Made by a program: the position numbers and the translations under genes. The notes under the pieces are model-generated. The model was not told the DNA's origin, searched no databases, and worked only from the letters and a program-made list of their open reading frames with translations. Of a stretch of DNA of 64,000 bases, positions 1 through 10,481 are shown piece after piece. Every line of letters starts with the position of its first letter. The stretch's first letter is position 1. Source of the DNA: Bidens hawaiensis (taxonomy: Eukaryota; Streptophyta; Magnoliopsida; Asterales; Asteraceae); assembly GCA_021521415.1 (NCBI GenBank), contig JAIQDT010009185.1, forward strand, positions 17,783 through 81,782, read 5' to 3'.

Positions 1-200
1 TCGAATTCAATAAAAAATCATCATCCTACAGCATATACTCTTAAAAAAAAAACCTACTAGAATCACTGATTATCAAACCATCAAATTCAACAAAAAATCA
101 TCATCCTACAACATACTCTCTTAAAAAAAACCCTACTGCTACTAAGATAACTAACTGACTATCAAACCATCAGATTCAACAAATCAACATCATCCTACAA
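1..200. repeat. AT-rich short tandem repeat, about 3 units
   Basis: A motif resembling ATTCAACAAAAAATCATCAT followed by an A-run and CCTACT recurs near positions 5, 85 and 174, a period of about 80-90 bp. Copies are imperfect. No coding content is seen. Confidence 0.5.
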
Positions 201-524
201 CAATTACCATAACGTTTAACAACCACAGCCTGTGCAATTTTCCTTAGCGATAAACTCGGAAGCCTCTGAAGCAACGGCACGCCGCCTAAGAACTCGATCA
301 CTGTTCATTCATCATCCATTTCATCACAAGCAATTACAAAATCAACTTATTAATTCATAACACATTCAAAATTGGAACAAATTAGGAAATTAGGGCTTGT
401 AAATCACGTACCTGCTTCCGAGCTGAACATATTGAATGTTGACCACAACTTTTGGGAACGAAACCGTTTTTTTAGGTATTTATATCGTCGGCATTATTAT
501 AAGTGGGAATAGATGATAAAATAT

Positions 525-544
525 CCGGTACGATTCTGGTATAA

Positions 545-584
<40 letters not shown>

Positions 585-983
585 TATATTGAGTTGACTA
601 TTTTGACCAGTTTGTATTATTTTAGCATTTAAAACATGTTTTGAGGGTTTGAACAATATCGTCTATGAAATAAATATCACGACTCAAACGGTGGTTTTAT
701 AATTTTTATTCACTGAATTTGGTCGGTAAGTTTGTTAATGTACTGACACTAAACTCTAAAAATAAATTGGTTAGCAAAGCACGTGCATTGTGGCGGGGAA
801 GTGACGAATTTGGTCGATATTGATTAATTTCGTTATGGCGTGTTACGGCGATGAATTGACGCGAATTTGATTGACACCTGTTAGGTTTGTTATAACGTGT
901 TACGAAGTGACGCGACTTAGGTTGATATCGTTGGGGTATAACGTGTGCACAGTGAGAAAAGATCCGGTATGGATCCAGGTATA

Positions 984-1028
<45 letters not shown>

Positions 1029-1900
1029 ATTAAAGTTGACTATTCTGGTGTCTGTATTTCAGGCTTTTAACATTTAAAACATGTTTGAAGCTTTGAACGA
1101 TGTTGTCCATGAAATAAATATCAAGCCTGAAATGGTGGTTTAATTCACCAAATTTGGTCGGTAAGCTCGTTAAGATATCGGCACTATGCTTTAAAAATAA
1201 ATTAGTTAGCAAAGCACGGGCGTTGCGGCACCGACGAATTGACGCGAATTTGATTGATATCGGCTAGGTTTGTTATGATGTGTTACAAAGCGACACGAAT
1301 TAGGTTGATATCGTTGGTATAATGTGGGGACAATGAGAAAAGATCTGGTATGGAGTCGGGTATAATTTATTATTATATTAAAGTTGATTAATTTGATAGT
1401 TTGTATTTTAGGCTTTTAGCATTTAAAACATGTTTGAAGCTTTGAACAATGTCGTCTATGAACTAAATATCAAGCAATGTTTTAAAAACCGGTTTGTATT
1501 GGCTGGTTGACCTAGTAATACAGGGTTTCGCATAATAGATCTGTATTTTGAGCCTAATATTTTTGGACGGTTTGTTGGAACATCGAACCGGCGTTTTTTT
1601 TCTAAAATATCGGTTTAAACCAACAAACTGAAATGAGTTAAAGCTCAGTTTTAATACATTGATATCAAGGCTGAAACAATGGTTTTTTTAGCAAGTCGGT
1701 GATGAATAAGTTCGGTAAGGTACCGACACTAAATACTAACACTAAATTCGTATAACAAAACTCGTGCGTTGTGGCAGAGAAGTGACACGAATCTGTTCGG
1801 AATCGGTTAAGTTCGTTGTGGCGACGAATTGACGCTAATTTGAGTGATATCGGTTAGTTTCGCTATGACGTTTTACGAAGCGACGTGAATTCACCGGTTA
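525..1900. repeat. Diverged tandem repeat, units of about 380-440 bp
   Basis: Three successive units begin near 525, 961 and 1341. Each has a 'ccggtatggat'-like motif, an ATT/TA-rich stretch, then the block 'aggcttttaacatttaaaac', a 'tttgaac' motif, 'ggtcggtaag' and 'ttagcaaagcacg'. A fourth, more degenerate unit seems to follow 1460 and is interrupted by unrelated sequence around 1470-1660. Copies differ by many substitutions and indels, so the array is old. No protein is supported; an apparent poly-isoleucine frame is only the ATT microsatellite. Confidence 0.6.
545..582. repeat. (ATT)n microsatellite
   Basis: A nearly pure ATT run sits in the first diverged tandem unit. A second run lies at about 985-1027 at the equivalent place of the next unit, so the microsatellite probably predates or spread with the duplication. 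Confidence 0.9.
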
Positions 1901-1975
1901 AACGGTGTTAGCCCTAAACCCTAAAAATCAATTAGTAAACACCTTAAAATATGTAACATGTTTTTTTTTTAGAAA

Positions 1976-4392
1976 ATCAATCAATCAATCAATCATACCC
2001 AGTTAAATCCCACCGACAGCAGAGCTATAGGTAGGGTCTGGGGAGGGTGGGATGTAGGCACACCGTACCTCTATCCAAAGGAATAAAGAGGTGGCTTCCA
2101 GAGAGACTCTCAGCTCTAAGAACATGTGTATGAAGCAAAAAAAAGGAAATCAAAGTTTAACAGTTATATAAAAAACTACTACTAATTATAATAATATTAA
2201 TAAAAAGGTCACAGTTTAACCGCAATATAAAAGCTAATAATAATAATAAAATATGTAAGGGAAATACCATTATGGTATGTGACCTAAATAAGTTAAGTCT
2301 AAGCCCTAAGGTATTCAATTCTCTCTAAAAATCCTTAACTTTAATTCTACTTCTCCACGAATTCCTATCCTCAACCATGTCCTCGGAGAGGTTTAGGTCT
2401 ATCAAATCATGCCTAATCCTCTCATCCCAAGTCAATTTCGGTCGTCCTCTACCCCTCCTCCCCTCTATAGTAATGTTTTCTACGGATCTAACAGGATTCG
2501 TCGTCTGTCTTCTCTTTACATGTCCAAACCATCTCAATCTCCACTCTCTTATCTTGTCTGCTATGTTCGCCACTCCTAATCTCTCGCGAAGCACAACGTT
2601 TCTTATTCTGTCTAGCCTTGTGTGCCCACACATCCAACGTAGCATTCTCATTTCTGCTACCTCCATCTTCCGCACTTGTGCCTTCTTGATGGCCCAACAA
2701 TCTGTTCCATATAGCATTGCAGGTCTAACTGCCACCCTATAGAATTTTCCCTTCAGATTAGTCGGGAAACTCTTGTCGCATAATATACCTGTGGCTGCTT
2801 TCCATCTACACCATCCTACCTGAACTCGGTGGGTCACATCACTGTCTAATTCCCCATCGCTCTGTACAAATGATCCTAAATACTTGAACTTCGTTACCTG
2901 CGGGACCACCTGCTCTTCAATTGTGATGTGTGCGTCTTCACTGTCGTTTATCTCACCAAAATCACAGTGTAGGTACTCCGTCTTAGATCGGCTAATCTTT
3001 AAACCTTTTGTCTCTAAGGTTGTTCGCCACTCCTCAAGCCTCATGTTTAGATCTTGTTTTTTCTCAGCAAGTAACACAATATCGTCTGCGAACATCATGC
3101 ACCACGGGAGAGTCCCCTGAATCGACCTTGACAACTCATCCAAGACTACTGCAAAAAGAAACGGGCTCAACGCTGACCCCTGGTGAAGACCTACCTCTAC
3201 AGGAAAGAAATCAGTATCCCCCACCGGCGCACGGACACTTGTTTCACTCCTGGTATACATATCCATAATTATCTCTATGTATTTCCTGGGCACTCTTCTA
3301 CCCTTCAAGCACTCCCAGAGCACCTGTCGTGGCACACTGTCGTAGGCCTTTTCTAGGTCAATAAACACCATATGTAGATCACGCTTCTTCTCCTTATACT
3401 TTTCCATTAATCTTCTTATAAGGTGTATTGCCTCTGTGATGGAACGGCCCGGCATGAAGCCAAATTGGTTGACCGTAACCTGAGTTTCTCGTCTAAGTCT
3501 AACCTCAATCACTCTTTCCCATAGCTTCATAGTATGACTTAGTAGTTTGATTCCTCGGTAGTTACCACAATATTGAGCGTCTCCTTTGTTCTTATAGATA
3601 GGAACTACAACGCTGCTCCTCCACTGGTCAGGCATCTTACCTGATTTGAGAATACTATTGAACAGAGTAGTTAACCACATGACTCCTTCCTCCCCCAGAC
3701 ACTTCCACACCTCGATGGGTATGTTGTCTGGGCCAACCGCCTTAGACCTTCCCATCCTCCTAAGTGCGTCCTTCACCTCTTCTCGTGTGATTCGTCGGCA
3801 GTAGCAGTTATTCGATTGTTGTCGATGAAAGTTTGTGTTGTCATGTTCTTCTTGGTAAGCTCTCCCATTGTTAAAAAGATTGTGGAAGTAGGTTTGCCAT
3901 CTTAGCTTGATGTCCTGCTCCTTGACCAGTACATGCCCATCTGTATCCTTTATGAACTTCACCGGTCCTAGATCTTGCCTTCTACGCTCCCTGGCTTTGG
4001 CAATCTTAAACATAGCATGTTCCCCCTCTTTTGTTTCTAGACTTTCATACATCCGTTTAAAGGCCGCCTTCTTTGCTTCCGCCACTGCCTTCTTTGCCTC
4101 TATCTTGGCCGTTTTGTAGTTGTCCCTCAAATCCACTCGCTCCTCCTCATTCGTGCACCTCATTAGCTCCCTAAAACATCCTTGTTTGTCCCTTATCTTG
4201 TCTTGCACTGCGTCATTCCACCACCAAGACTCCTTATGCCCACTTGACTTTCCTGTTGTGACCCCGAGAGTCTCCTTTGCTACTTGGATGATCTTTGTCT
4301 CCATAGCTTCCCATATATGAGTTGAGTCCCCATTTAGTCGAGCCCGCGTATGCAGTATGAGTTTATCCTTAAACAGAAGGAGATTTTCGTCA
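1976..4392 (-). mobile_element. 5'-truncated RTE-clade LINE
   Basis: On the minus strand an RT-bearing frame is followed by a 3' UTR of about 330 bp and ends in a (TTGA)n tail, seen on the plus strand as repeated TCAA at 1976-1994. Short microsatellite tails instead of poly(A) are typical of RTE elements. The coding frame stays open upstream of the annotated Met to about 4392 and then stops resembling the family, so the apurinic endonuclease half is missing, as expected of a truncated insertion. I could not identify a target-site duplication. Confidence 0.8.
2325..4304 (-). CDS. LINE ORF2 fragment: reverse transcriptase (RTE clade)
   Basis: A 659-codon open frame encodes the reverse-transcriptase half of a non-LTR retrotransposon protein. 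The palm motif FADDIVL is near residue 405. Upstream are AVGPDNIPIEVWK, the fingers/palm segment GNYRGIKLLSH and the IDLEKAYDSVPR motif. The C-terminal tail has MRMLRWMCGHTR and LRWFGHVKRR, characteristic of plant RTE elements. The chosen Met is not the true start: in-frame codons continue upstream to about 4392, including WEAM just before it. Full-length relatives are about 1,000 aa or more with an N-terminal endonuclease, which is absent. There is no internal stop, so the insertion is fairly recent, but it cannot be autonomous. Confidence 0.88.
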   Translation of the reverse strand: METKIIQVAKETLGVTTGKSSGHKESWWWNDAVQDKIRDKQGCFRELMRCTNEEERVDLRDNYKTAKIEAKKAVAEAKKAAFKRMYESLETKEGEHAMFKIAKARERRRQDLGPVKFIKDTDGHVLVKEQDIKLRWQTYFHNLFNNGRAYQEEHDNTNFHRQQSNNCYCRRITREEVKDALRRMGRSKAVGPDNIPIEVWKCLGEEGVMWLTTLFNSILKSGKMPDQWRSSVVVPIYKNKGDAQYCGNYRGIKLLSHTMKLWERVIEVRLRRETQVTVNQFGFMPGRSITEAIHLIRRLMEKYKEKKRDLHMVFIDLEKAYDSVPRQVLWECLKGRRVPRKYIEIIMDMYTRSETSVRAPVGDTDFFPVEVGLHQGSALSPFLFAVVLDELSRSIQGTLPWCMMFADDIVLLAEKKQDLNMRLEEWRTTLETKGLKISRSKTEYLHCDFGEINDSEDAHITIEEQVVPQVTKFKYLGSFVQSDGELDSDVTHRVQVGWCRWKAATGILCDKSFPTNLKGKFYRVAVRPAMLYGTDCWAIKKAQVRKMEVAEMRMLRWMCGHTRLDRIRNVVLRERLGVANIADKIREWRLRWFGHVKRRQTTNPVRSVENITIEGRRGRGRPKLTWDERIRHDLIDLNLSEDMVEDRNSWRSRIKVKDF

Positions 4393-5048
4393 AGTATAAC
4401 ATAATTTAAAACAATAAAAAGTTTATGGATATATAATCATATAATATAAAAAAGAATTTTAAGGGGAAAAAATATTATTTTTAAAAGTTTGATACAACCA
4501 TCAATTGGGGGCAACCAATGTTGTTCGTATCATGTTCATTACTTCATCTGGTCTTCTTTTGTTCATTTCATATGGATGTTAATTCTCATTTGTATCTTGA
4601 ACATTATATCATTTCACAGTGGAGGCTCATCATATCGCTCGTCAGGTTTGTTTTGATCTAACTTTTTAGCGTCGTTTTATTATTTTATTTTTTTTCATCG
4701 ATTTCAAATTGAATCGGTCTTTGTTTGAGTGTTTGTTCAGTTTCATTTCTTACCGTATATCTTCAATCGATTCTTGTTTAATTCATCTTTCTTGGATTCA
4801 AATCATTTCTCTAGCTCGGTTTAGTTCGGTTTATGTAATAATTGATCTTTAAACCGATTTCTGTTCCAATTGATATAAATTTATTGTTTGTTTTGATGTC
4901 TTTGGGTCGGGTGTCTAAAAGCCCACTTGTTGCCATAGGATTTACTATTAACTATTAAGGTTTGTGTCACGTTGGGGGCTTGTTAGGCCTTGAGTCATTA
5001 TTGGGCTTAACTAGTTAATATTAAGAAATTAAATGTTATTCTTTTAAG

Positions 5049-5052
<4 letters not shown>

Positions 5053-5102
<50 letters not shown>
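5053..5102. repeat. (TA)n microsatellite
   Basis: About 25 uninterrupted TA dinucleotides. Confidence 0.95.
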
Positions 5103-5105
<3 letters not shown>

Positions 5106-6944
5106 AAAACCAACATTTTAAGAAATCTTTAAATTATGTCCATACACGTGTCTATTAACTCTTTCTTTTTACCTAAGGTTTTCAACCTTCACCTGCACAC
5201 GCATACCGACTTCACTCCATCTCTCTTCAAACAGGCCACCACGTCTCCGTCCTCGGTTTTACGTCGTTGTCAGATAGATGTTACGTGCTGCCCCGTTGTT
5301 GGCGGCGGCGGATGTCTTTCAATGGTCTGGTGGGTGCGTGGTGGTGGCGGAGTGTCGTTCAGATTAATCGGTAGGTTCGTTTTGTCACCTTCGTCGCCTT
5401 CGTCTTTCTGGTATTAACCCTAAATCACCTTTGGCATTTGAGTTTTGTGGTGGCCGGATTCCATTTGGAACCCAGGCGGCGTTGACTTGGTGTTGCACGT
5501 CGCCTATCGTTGCCGGGTTCTGATTTGGAACCCTTGGTGGCTGTGGCAGATGCCTACTGTGGTTGCGATTGAACGATTGTGGTCTATCATTGACTGGACG
5601 ACGAATTTGAGCTGGTGTTTTTTTCCGACAGCCTTATGGCCGACCTTGAGTCGGCTTTGGCTGTTGTGGTTACCAATTTTCGTCTTTGTTGATAACGGCT
5701 ATGATAATCATGTATCTGAGTCTATGATAATCGTCTATCATTACCGGGTCAATTCATAACCCTTGGTGGCCATGAGTCGTGGTAGCAGCTATGACTCGGT
5801 GTTTGCAGGCAACTTGCGTTCGACTTTAAGTTGGTTTGGTTGACAATGGCGATGATGATTATGTTTCTGAGCCGATGATGTTTATCATCAACTATGTTTT
5901 TTTGATGTATATTTTCTTTATGTTTTTATAATGTGAATGGTGCTAATTTAAGGTCAACTAACGTGTTATGAATACTATGTTTTGGGACATGATTTGTTAT
6001 ATGACAGAGGTTTAGGAGGTTTTGAAATGGTACCATCAACTTCAAAGAATACTTTAAAGAATACAGGTTGTTATGTTTCTGGATTCATATTTGCTATTGG
6101 TTGTGGTGCATTTGCAGGGTTGACTTTGTTAATTCTGAAGTCAATCTTATTGATTGGCAGAAGGTGCAATGGGAAGGGTTTGTTTGCCCTTTTGGTTTCA
6201 AACATGAAATTGAAAAGACTAATGTGCTCAAAGTGGCCAATTTAGTAATTGGTATGAGTAAAGCGGTCATTTGGTTTTGAATCGACTTTATGATGATACG
6301 CGTTTTTACGGGCCATTTTGAGTCGGTTTGTTTCAAAAGGGCTATGATGATAGTTGAGGCGGCTATCATTCCGAGTCTCTGATTCAGAAGCGTTGGTGGT
6401 GATAGAGTAGTGATGGCTTCAAAAACTATCTGTATCGTTGACTATTCATATGATCTCCCTAGCAACGCGGGGTAAGAATACTTGTTTAGTTAAAAGGGGA
6501 AAACAAAACGTCAAATCGATCAAACAGGTTCAAAGTTGCCCAAAACCTATATCTAATTTTATATGTGATTTAGATTACTATTGCTGTAATTATATTGTTT
6601 TAATAGTCAAAATGAACAAAATGATTATTACATATATTAGACAAAAAAAAGTGTTTGCATATCAACTCAATCTGACCTATTTTGACGCATATAAAAAAGA
6701 TTTAGTCAAACTTTCAACAAGAACCCGCCACCCAACCTTCCCATCTCGTCATCTTGCCACCTCTTCTATTTCCATGTCTTGAGTGTTTATTTGTGTGTGT
6801 AGATTTACATATATGTGTATATCGGTTTTGCAAGTCAAAATCACACGAGGCTCAAAAGTCAAATAGTCAAAAAAGAATAAGAGGGAGTAGTCCGAGTACC
6901 ATTAAAAAAAAGTATTAAGTATACTCTAGTTGATATTGAAGCTA

Positions 6945-7006
6945 TGGTTCAATGGCATGAAGGTGATAGTTAAAGCTTGAGATCTTATGGTTTTAGGTTT
7001 GAAACC
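6945..7006 (+). repeat. Possible tRNA-derived SINE promoter (boxes A and B)
   Basis: TGGTTCAATGG at 6945-6955 resembles a Pol III box A. GGTTTGAAACC at 6996-7006 resembles box B, about 40 nt later. I could not find flanking direct repeats or a clean 3' end, so this is only a candidate relic. Confidence 0.3.
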
Positions 7007-9439
7007 TGACTCAAGGAGTTTTCTCACAGTATTAGTTTCCTTCTTGATGGTGAGACTTAAAGCGTTAAAATCAGTATGATTGGTTGAGATTCCATCTCAG
7101 AACGAATTACTCGACTATTAAAGGTAGTAAACGTGGTTTGGGAAAAAAAGGGAAAGAAAGAAAGAAAGTACAACGCATCATGAAATGAAATCCCACATTT
7201 TGTAGAACGTAAATAGCTGATTAGTTGGGCCGCCATTGGGCCTGTTGGAATGACTTGTTTTTCAGGCCTAAAGACTAAAGCCTTGTTTCTCTTACCCCAT
7301 TATTTTTGAGAACTCATGTTCTAATTTCATATAACTATACTAATAAAAAAAAAATTCTGAACACATGACATTCTGAGATTAATTCTCACTATCAAAATTC
7401 TCTTCAAAACCATTTCTCTTCTATTGATGGAAAAGAAAAAAAAATTGGTTTTAAATATAGTATTGATTATAAATTCAACATACATTATTAATTGGTTAAT
7501 CTCCATTGATTGAATTATTAATGACATAAATTATATTCTAAACATACTTAAGATAAAAAACATTAATATAATAATTATGTGTTATAATTATATTTTCTTT
7601 AAGATTGAAATGTATATATAAAAGAGTTTATGTTTAAAGAGTACATTAACATTCAATTTTTTGAGACATCTTCATACTGAAGAAAGTTATAATAATAACT
7701 TTTTTTACAAATATTTAGTCTTAAAAATCATAGACAAATTTTCCATTTTTATAATATATTATAAAACTATTGTGATAGTTGAACAACATTGTGTTTATAA
7801 GGGCAACATGAAAGCTGTTTAAAAAGAAAAATCCGGTGTCTTTTTTGTCTATGGATGGGTATGAAACGTATAGAATTTTTGTGAAAAACTTTAGCTACAT
7901 CTTTCACATCGAAAGACCTCATTGTTTTAAATGTTGCTTCCAGAGACATTGTTTCATTATTGTATACCGATGGCAGAACAACTTATTCTCGATTTAAAAT
8001 TCAAATATATTTGATGATATAAAACGACTATATTTGTAATACATATTTTTTACATAATATTAAAAGACTTAATTATCTTTTCTTTTATTTGTATTAAATT
8101 ATTCATTGTAGTTTATACATTAATTTATCCCATGTAATACACGAGTTTCTAAAGCTAGTATATTACTAATAGTTGTCGGAACATCTACCTTGTCAAAAGA
8201 ATACTTTGCAATTTTCTTTAATTGCTGTTTTTTTGTTCAAAACAAAGTTGTAGCTACAAATTGTCCCCCTGTGTTCTATCCAATATATTATTTTGTACCT
8301 CACGTGTTTGTTTACAACTTTACAAGTTAGATTCCTAAACTTTAGGTTTAAGTATTTAAAATGTTTGAATGAGTACAAGATTTATCCCAAGGTTATTTGA
8401 CTGTCAAATGAGTTGGCTAAGGTTCAAACTTCAAAGTTTAATGAGTTATTACAAGGTTCCATGAACCAACTTGTCTCTTCAAACTCCTTTTTTAGTGTTG
8501 TGTTTGGCTTTTGCTTATTTGATGGATTATGATGTCACTAAATCATTATGTAAAATCTATTATTGTCGAGTGGGATGTGAAGATGAACTGATGGAGTCGA
8601 CTAAGGGTAATTGACTTGTCATTTTTTGTTTGAAGTCAACAAACTAAAAGACAAACTTACACAAGAAAATCAAGTTGAGTAGTTTATAATTAAGGGGTAC
8701 AAATATATAATATATAATGTACAATACTCACATTTACTACCTTTATCAACACTTCTCCACCTCTTATTACCTCATTTGACGTATCAATTACTTTATTGAC
8801 ATGGTCAAACGTATTACGAACTCCAACTCTTCATTTTGTATAAAAATAATTATTATAGCACAACATGTTCAATCGAAAATCGGGGACTATAACTGAGAAA
8901 CCTATAAACGTGAGACTGTTTGGCAGACCTGTAATTTTTACTGGTGCCTATTTTTAAATATGTTAGATCAACCGGTGTTACTTGACTATCAGATATAAAA
9001 ACTGAACACCGGACATAAGTTAGCAGATATAAAATAAAAATTGATTCAACCTGCTAACTTGTATCTTACATCATTAAAAAGAAGTTGAACCTTCTTGATG
9101 CATTGATAATGGCTTGTGGAATTATGTCATTATACATAGGTATATAAATGCTTTTTTCTATTAGAATGTAGTTAATAAAAGATAACTGTAATATATATTA
9201 TTATTTTTAAATAAATTCTAGATAATATTTTCATGAGAAAATTTCTTTTTGAAATGTCAAGGAAGTACACTACATTATTCTTTCATATGTGTATAAGTTA
9301 ATTCACTTTGACTATTATATCTGGCATTAATTTGTATTTGAAATTATTACCAGTGTCTTTAATTTTGATCCGACGTATACTTGTTTTGACATCACTAAAG
9401 ATTTAATTTTTAATCAAGAGAGGTCCCAATTTAAAACAT

Positions 9440-10417
9440 TGAAGAGGTAGGTCCCAGCAGAGCCCAGTTGGACCCGCAAGACTCACCTTAAACAGGGACG
9501 TCTGCGCAGAGACCAACTGGATCCGCAGGACCAACCATGCTCAGAGACGTGACGTCCTTACGCGCAGTATGCAAGCTGGTCCCGCAGGAAATGCCTCCCA
9601 TGGTGAAGGACTCCGCCTGTTCCCGCAGCCTCGGATACAAGCCATGAGGGAAGGCCACCCGCGCAGCATGGCTACACGCACTAGGTACTTAGCTCTCGAT
9701 CATTCAGTGTCACCTGAAGGAATGAGCAAAGCCGGGAGCAATCCCGCACAGAGGCGGGAGGGGGAATACTCCCGCCCAAATAAGCCAGTCTATACTGAAG
9801 GACCTTTTACTGTACCTGACGAGGTATGGGCGAAAGATCTGATCAGGGATACGACAGCTCACTGATACAGTATGGCGAGCAGCATGCTCCTGTACTGTAT
9901 CACTATTAAGCCGCTGCCTACTCACCAACTACTGTCATACCACGTGCGTAGCCGGCAGTTGGTGGAAAGGGAATAGTATACAGCAGGCCTGGTCGCTATC
10001 AGCCGCTGCCTACCCACCAACTACCAGCAGGGCACGTGCGTAGACTACTGTTGATGAACAGGAACACTGTTGCAGCCGGCCATACCTCCTTGGAAACCTA
10101 CCTTCGGCTATAAATACCCCAAATGGTATGATCATCTAAACACATCATATCTTACTACATTATCATCATATCATACCTGATATCTGCTCTAGCAATCTCT
10201 TAATATACTTTTATATTTAAAGAGCAATCTAGTCTGATTCTCACGCCGGAGGGTGGTCACAAGGAGGAACCCCCCCCTTCTCAGTGACGAGCTCACGGTG
10301 TCTGTTTTGCAGGTTATCAGAAGAACCATCTTCCAAGGGTCTAACCCCTCGTGGGAAACATCTATCTAACCCCCAGGTTACCAGTAATCTGCCCGGGGTC
10401 CGGTTAGTGTTTCTTCA
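9440..10417 (+). repeat. 5' LTR of the Tat-like element (978 bp)
   Basis: It begins TGAAGAGG and ends GTTTCTTCA. It matches the 3' LTR except for one G/A substitution near 10285 and eight versus nine C in the run near 10270. Inside are a 10-bp inverted repeat (9863-9872 and 9893-9902) enclosing a smaller GAGCA/TGCTC palindrome, and two related 41-bp segments (9911-9951 and 10003-10043), both ending in CACGTGCGTAG with a G-box core. Confidence 0.97.
10109..10116 (+). promoter_or_regulatory. LTR TATA box
   Basis: TATAAATA follows the two G-box repeats and is the likely U3 core promoter. The same motif is at 18417-18424 in the 3' LTR and, inverted, in the related solo LTR (46802-46809). Confidence 0.75.
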
Positions 10418-10418
10418 T

Positions 10419-10429
10419 TGGCGCCATCC
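10419..10429 (+). other. Primer binding site
   Basis: TGGCGCCATCC starts one base after the 5' LTR. A site starting TGG beside the LTR fits pairing with a tRNA ending in CCA, and TGGCGCC starts are common in Tat/Athila-type elements. I did not assign the tRNA. It differs from the tRNA-Met site of the Tekay elements here. Confidence 0.7.
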
Positions 10430-10481
10430 GTGCATAAAGCTAGAACTTTATTTTTCTCAGTTTTTTCAAACTTCTACGAAG

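Larger units (their letters stand above)
4393..9434. other. AT-rich stretch without a supported gene
   Basis: This stretch has several short plus-strand open frames between 5136 and 6780, for example 6068-6280, which contains VNLIDWQKVQWEGFVCPFGF and looks more coding-like than chance. I recognise no family, cannot build a multi-exon model, and see GT-rich low-complexity sequence at 5290-5700 that inflates open frames. It may be a decayed gene or captured fragment. From about 7300 to 9434 the DNA is very AT-rich and I see nothing gene-like. Confidence 0.5.

Noticed and set aside
377..440. Minus-strand CAG/GTACGTG resembling a splice donor of a gene left of the window
   Set aside because: A single donor-like site with no coding exon or downstream exons in view is not enough.
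871..1077. 68-codon frame with a poly-isoleucine run
   Set aside because: It is the translation of the (ATT)n microsatellite.
9569..9865. 98-codon frame in the Tat-like LTR, repeated at 17877-18173
   Set aside because: It is identical only because the LTRs are identical. It lies in U3 upstream of the TATA box, resembles no family I know, and is not kept in the related solo LTR.
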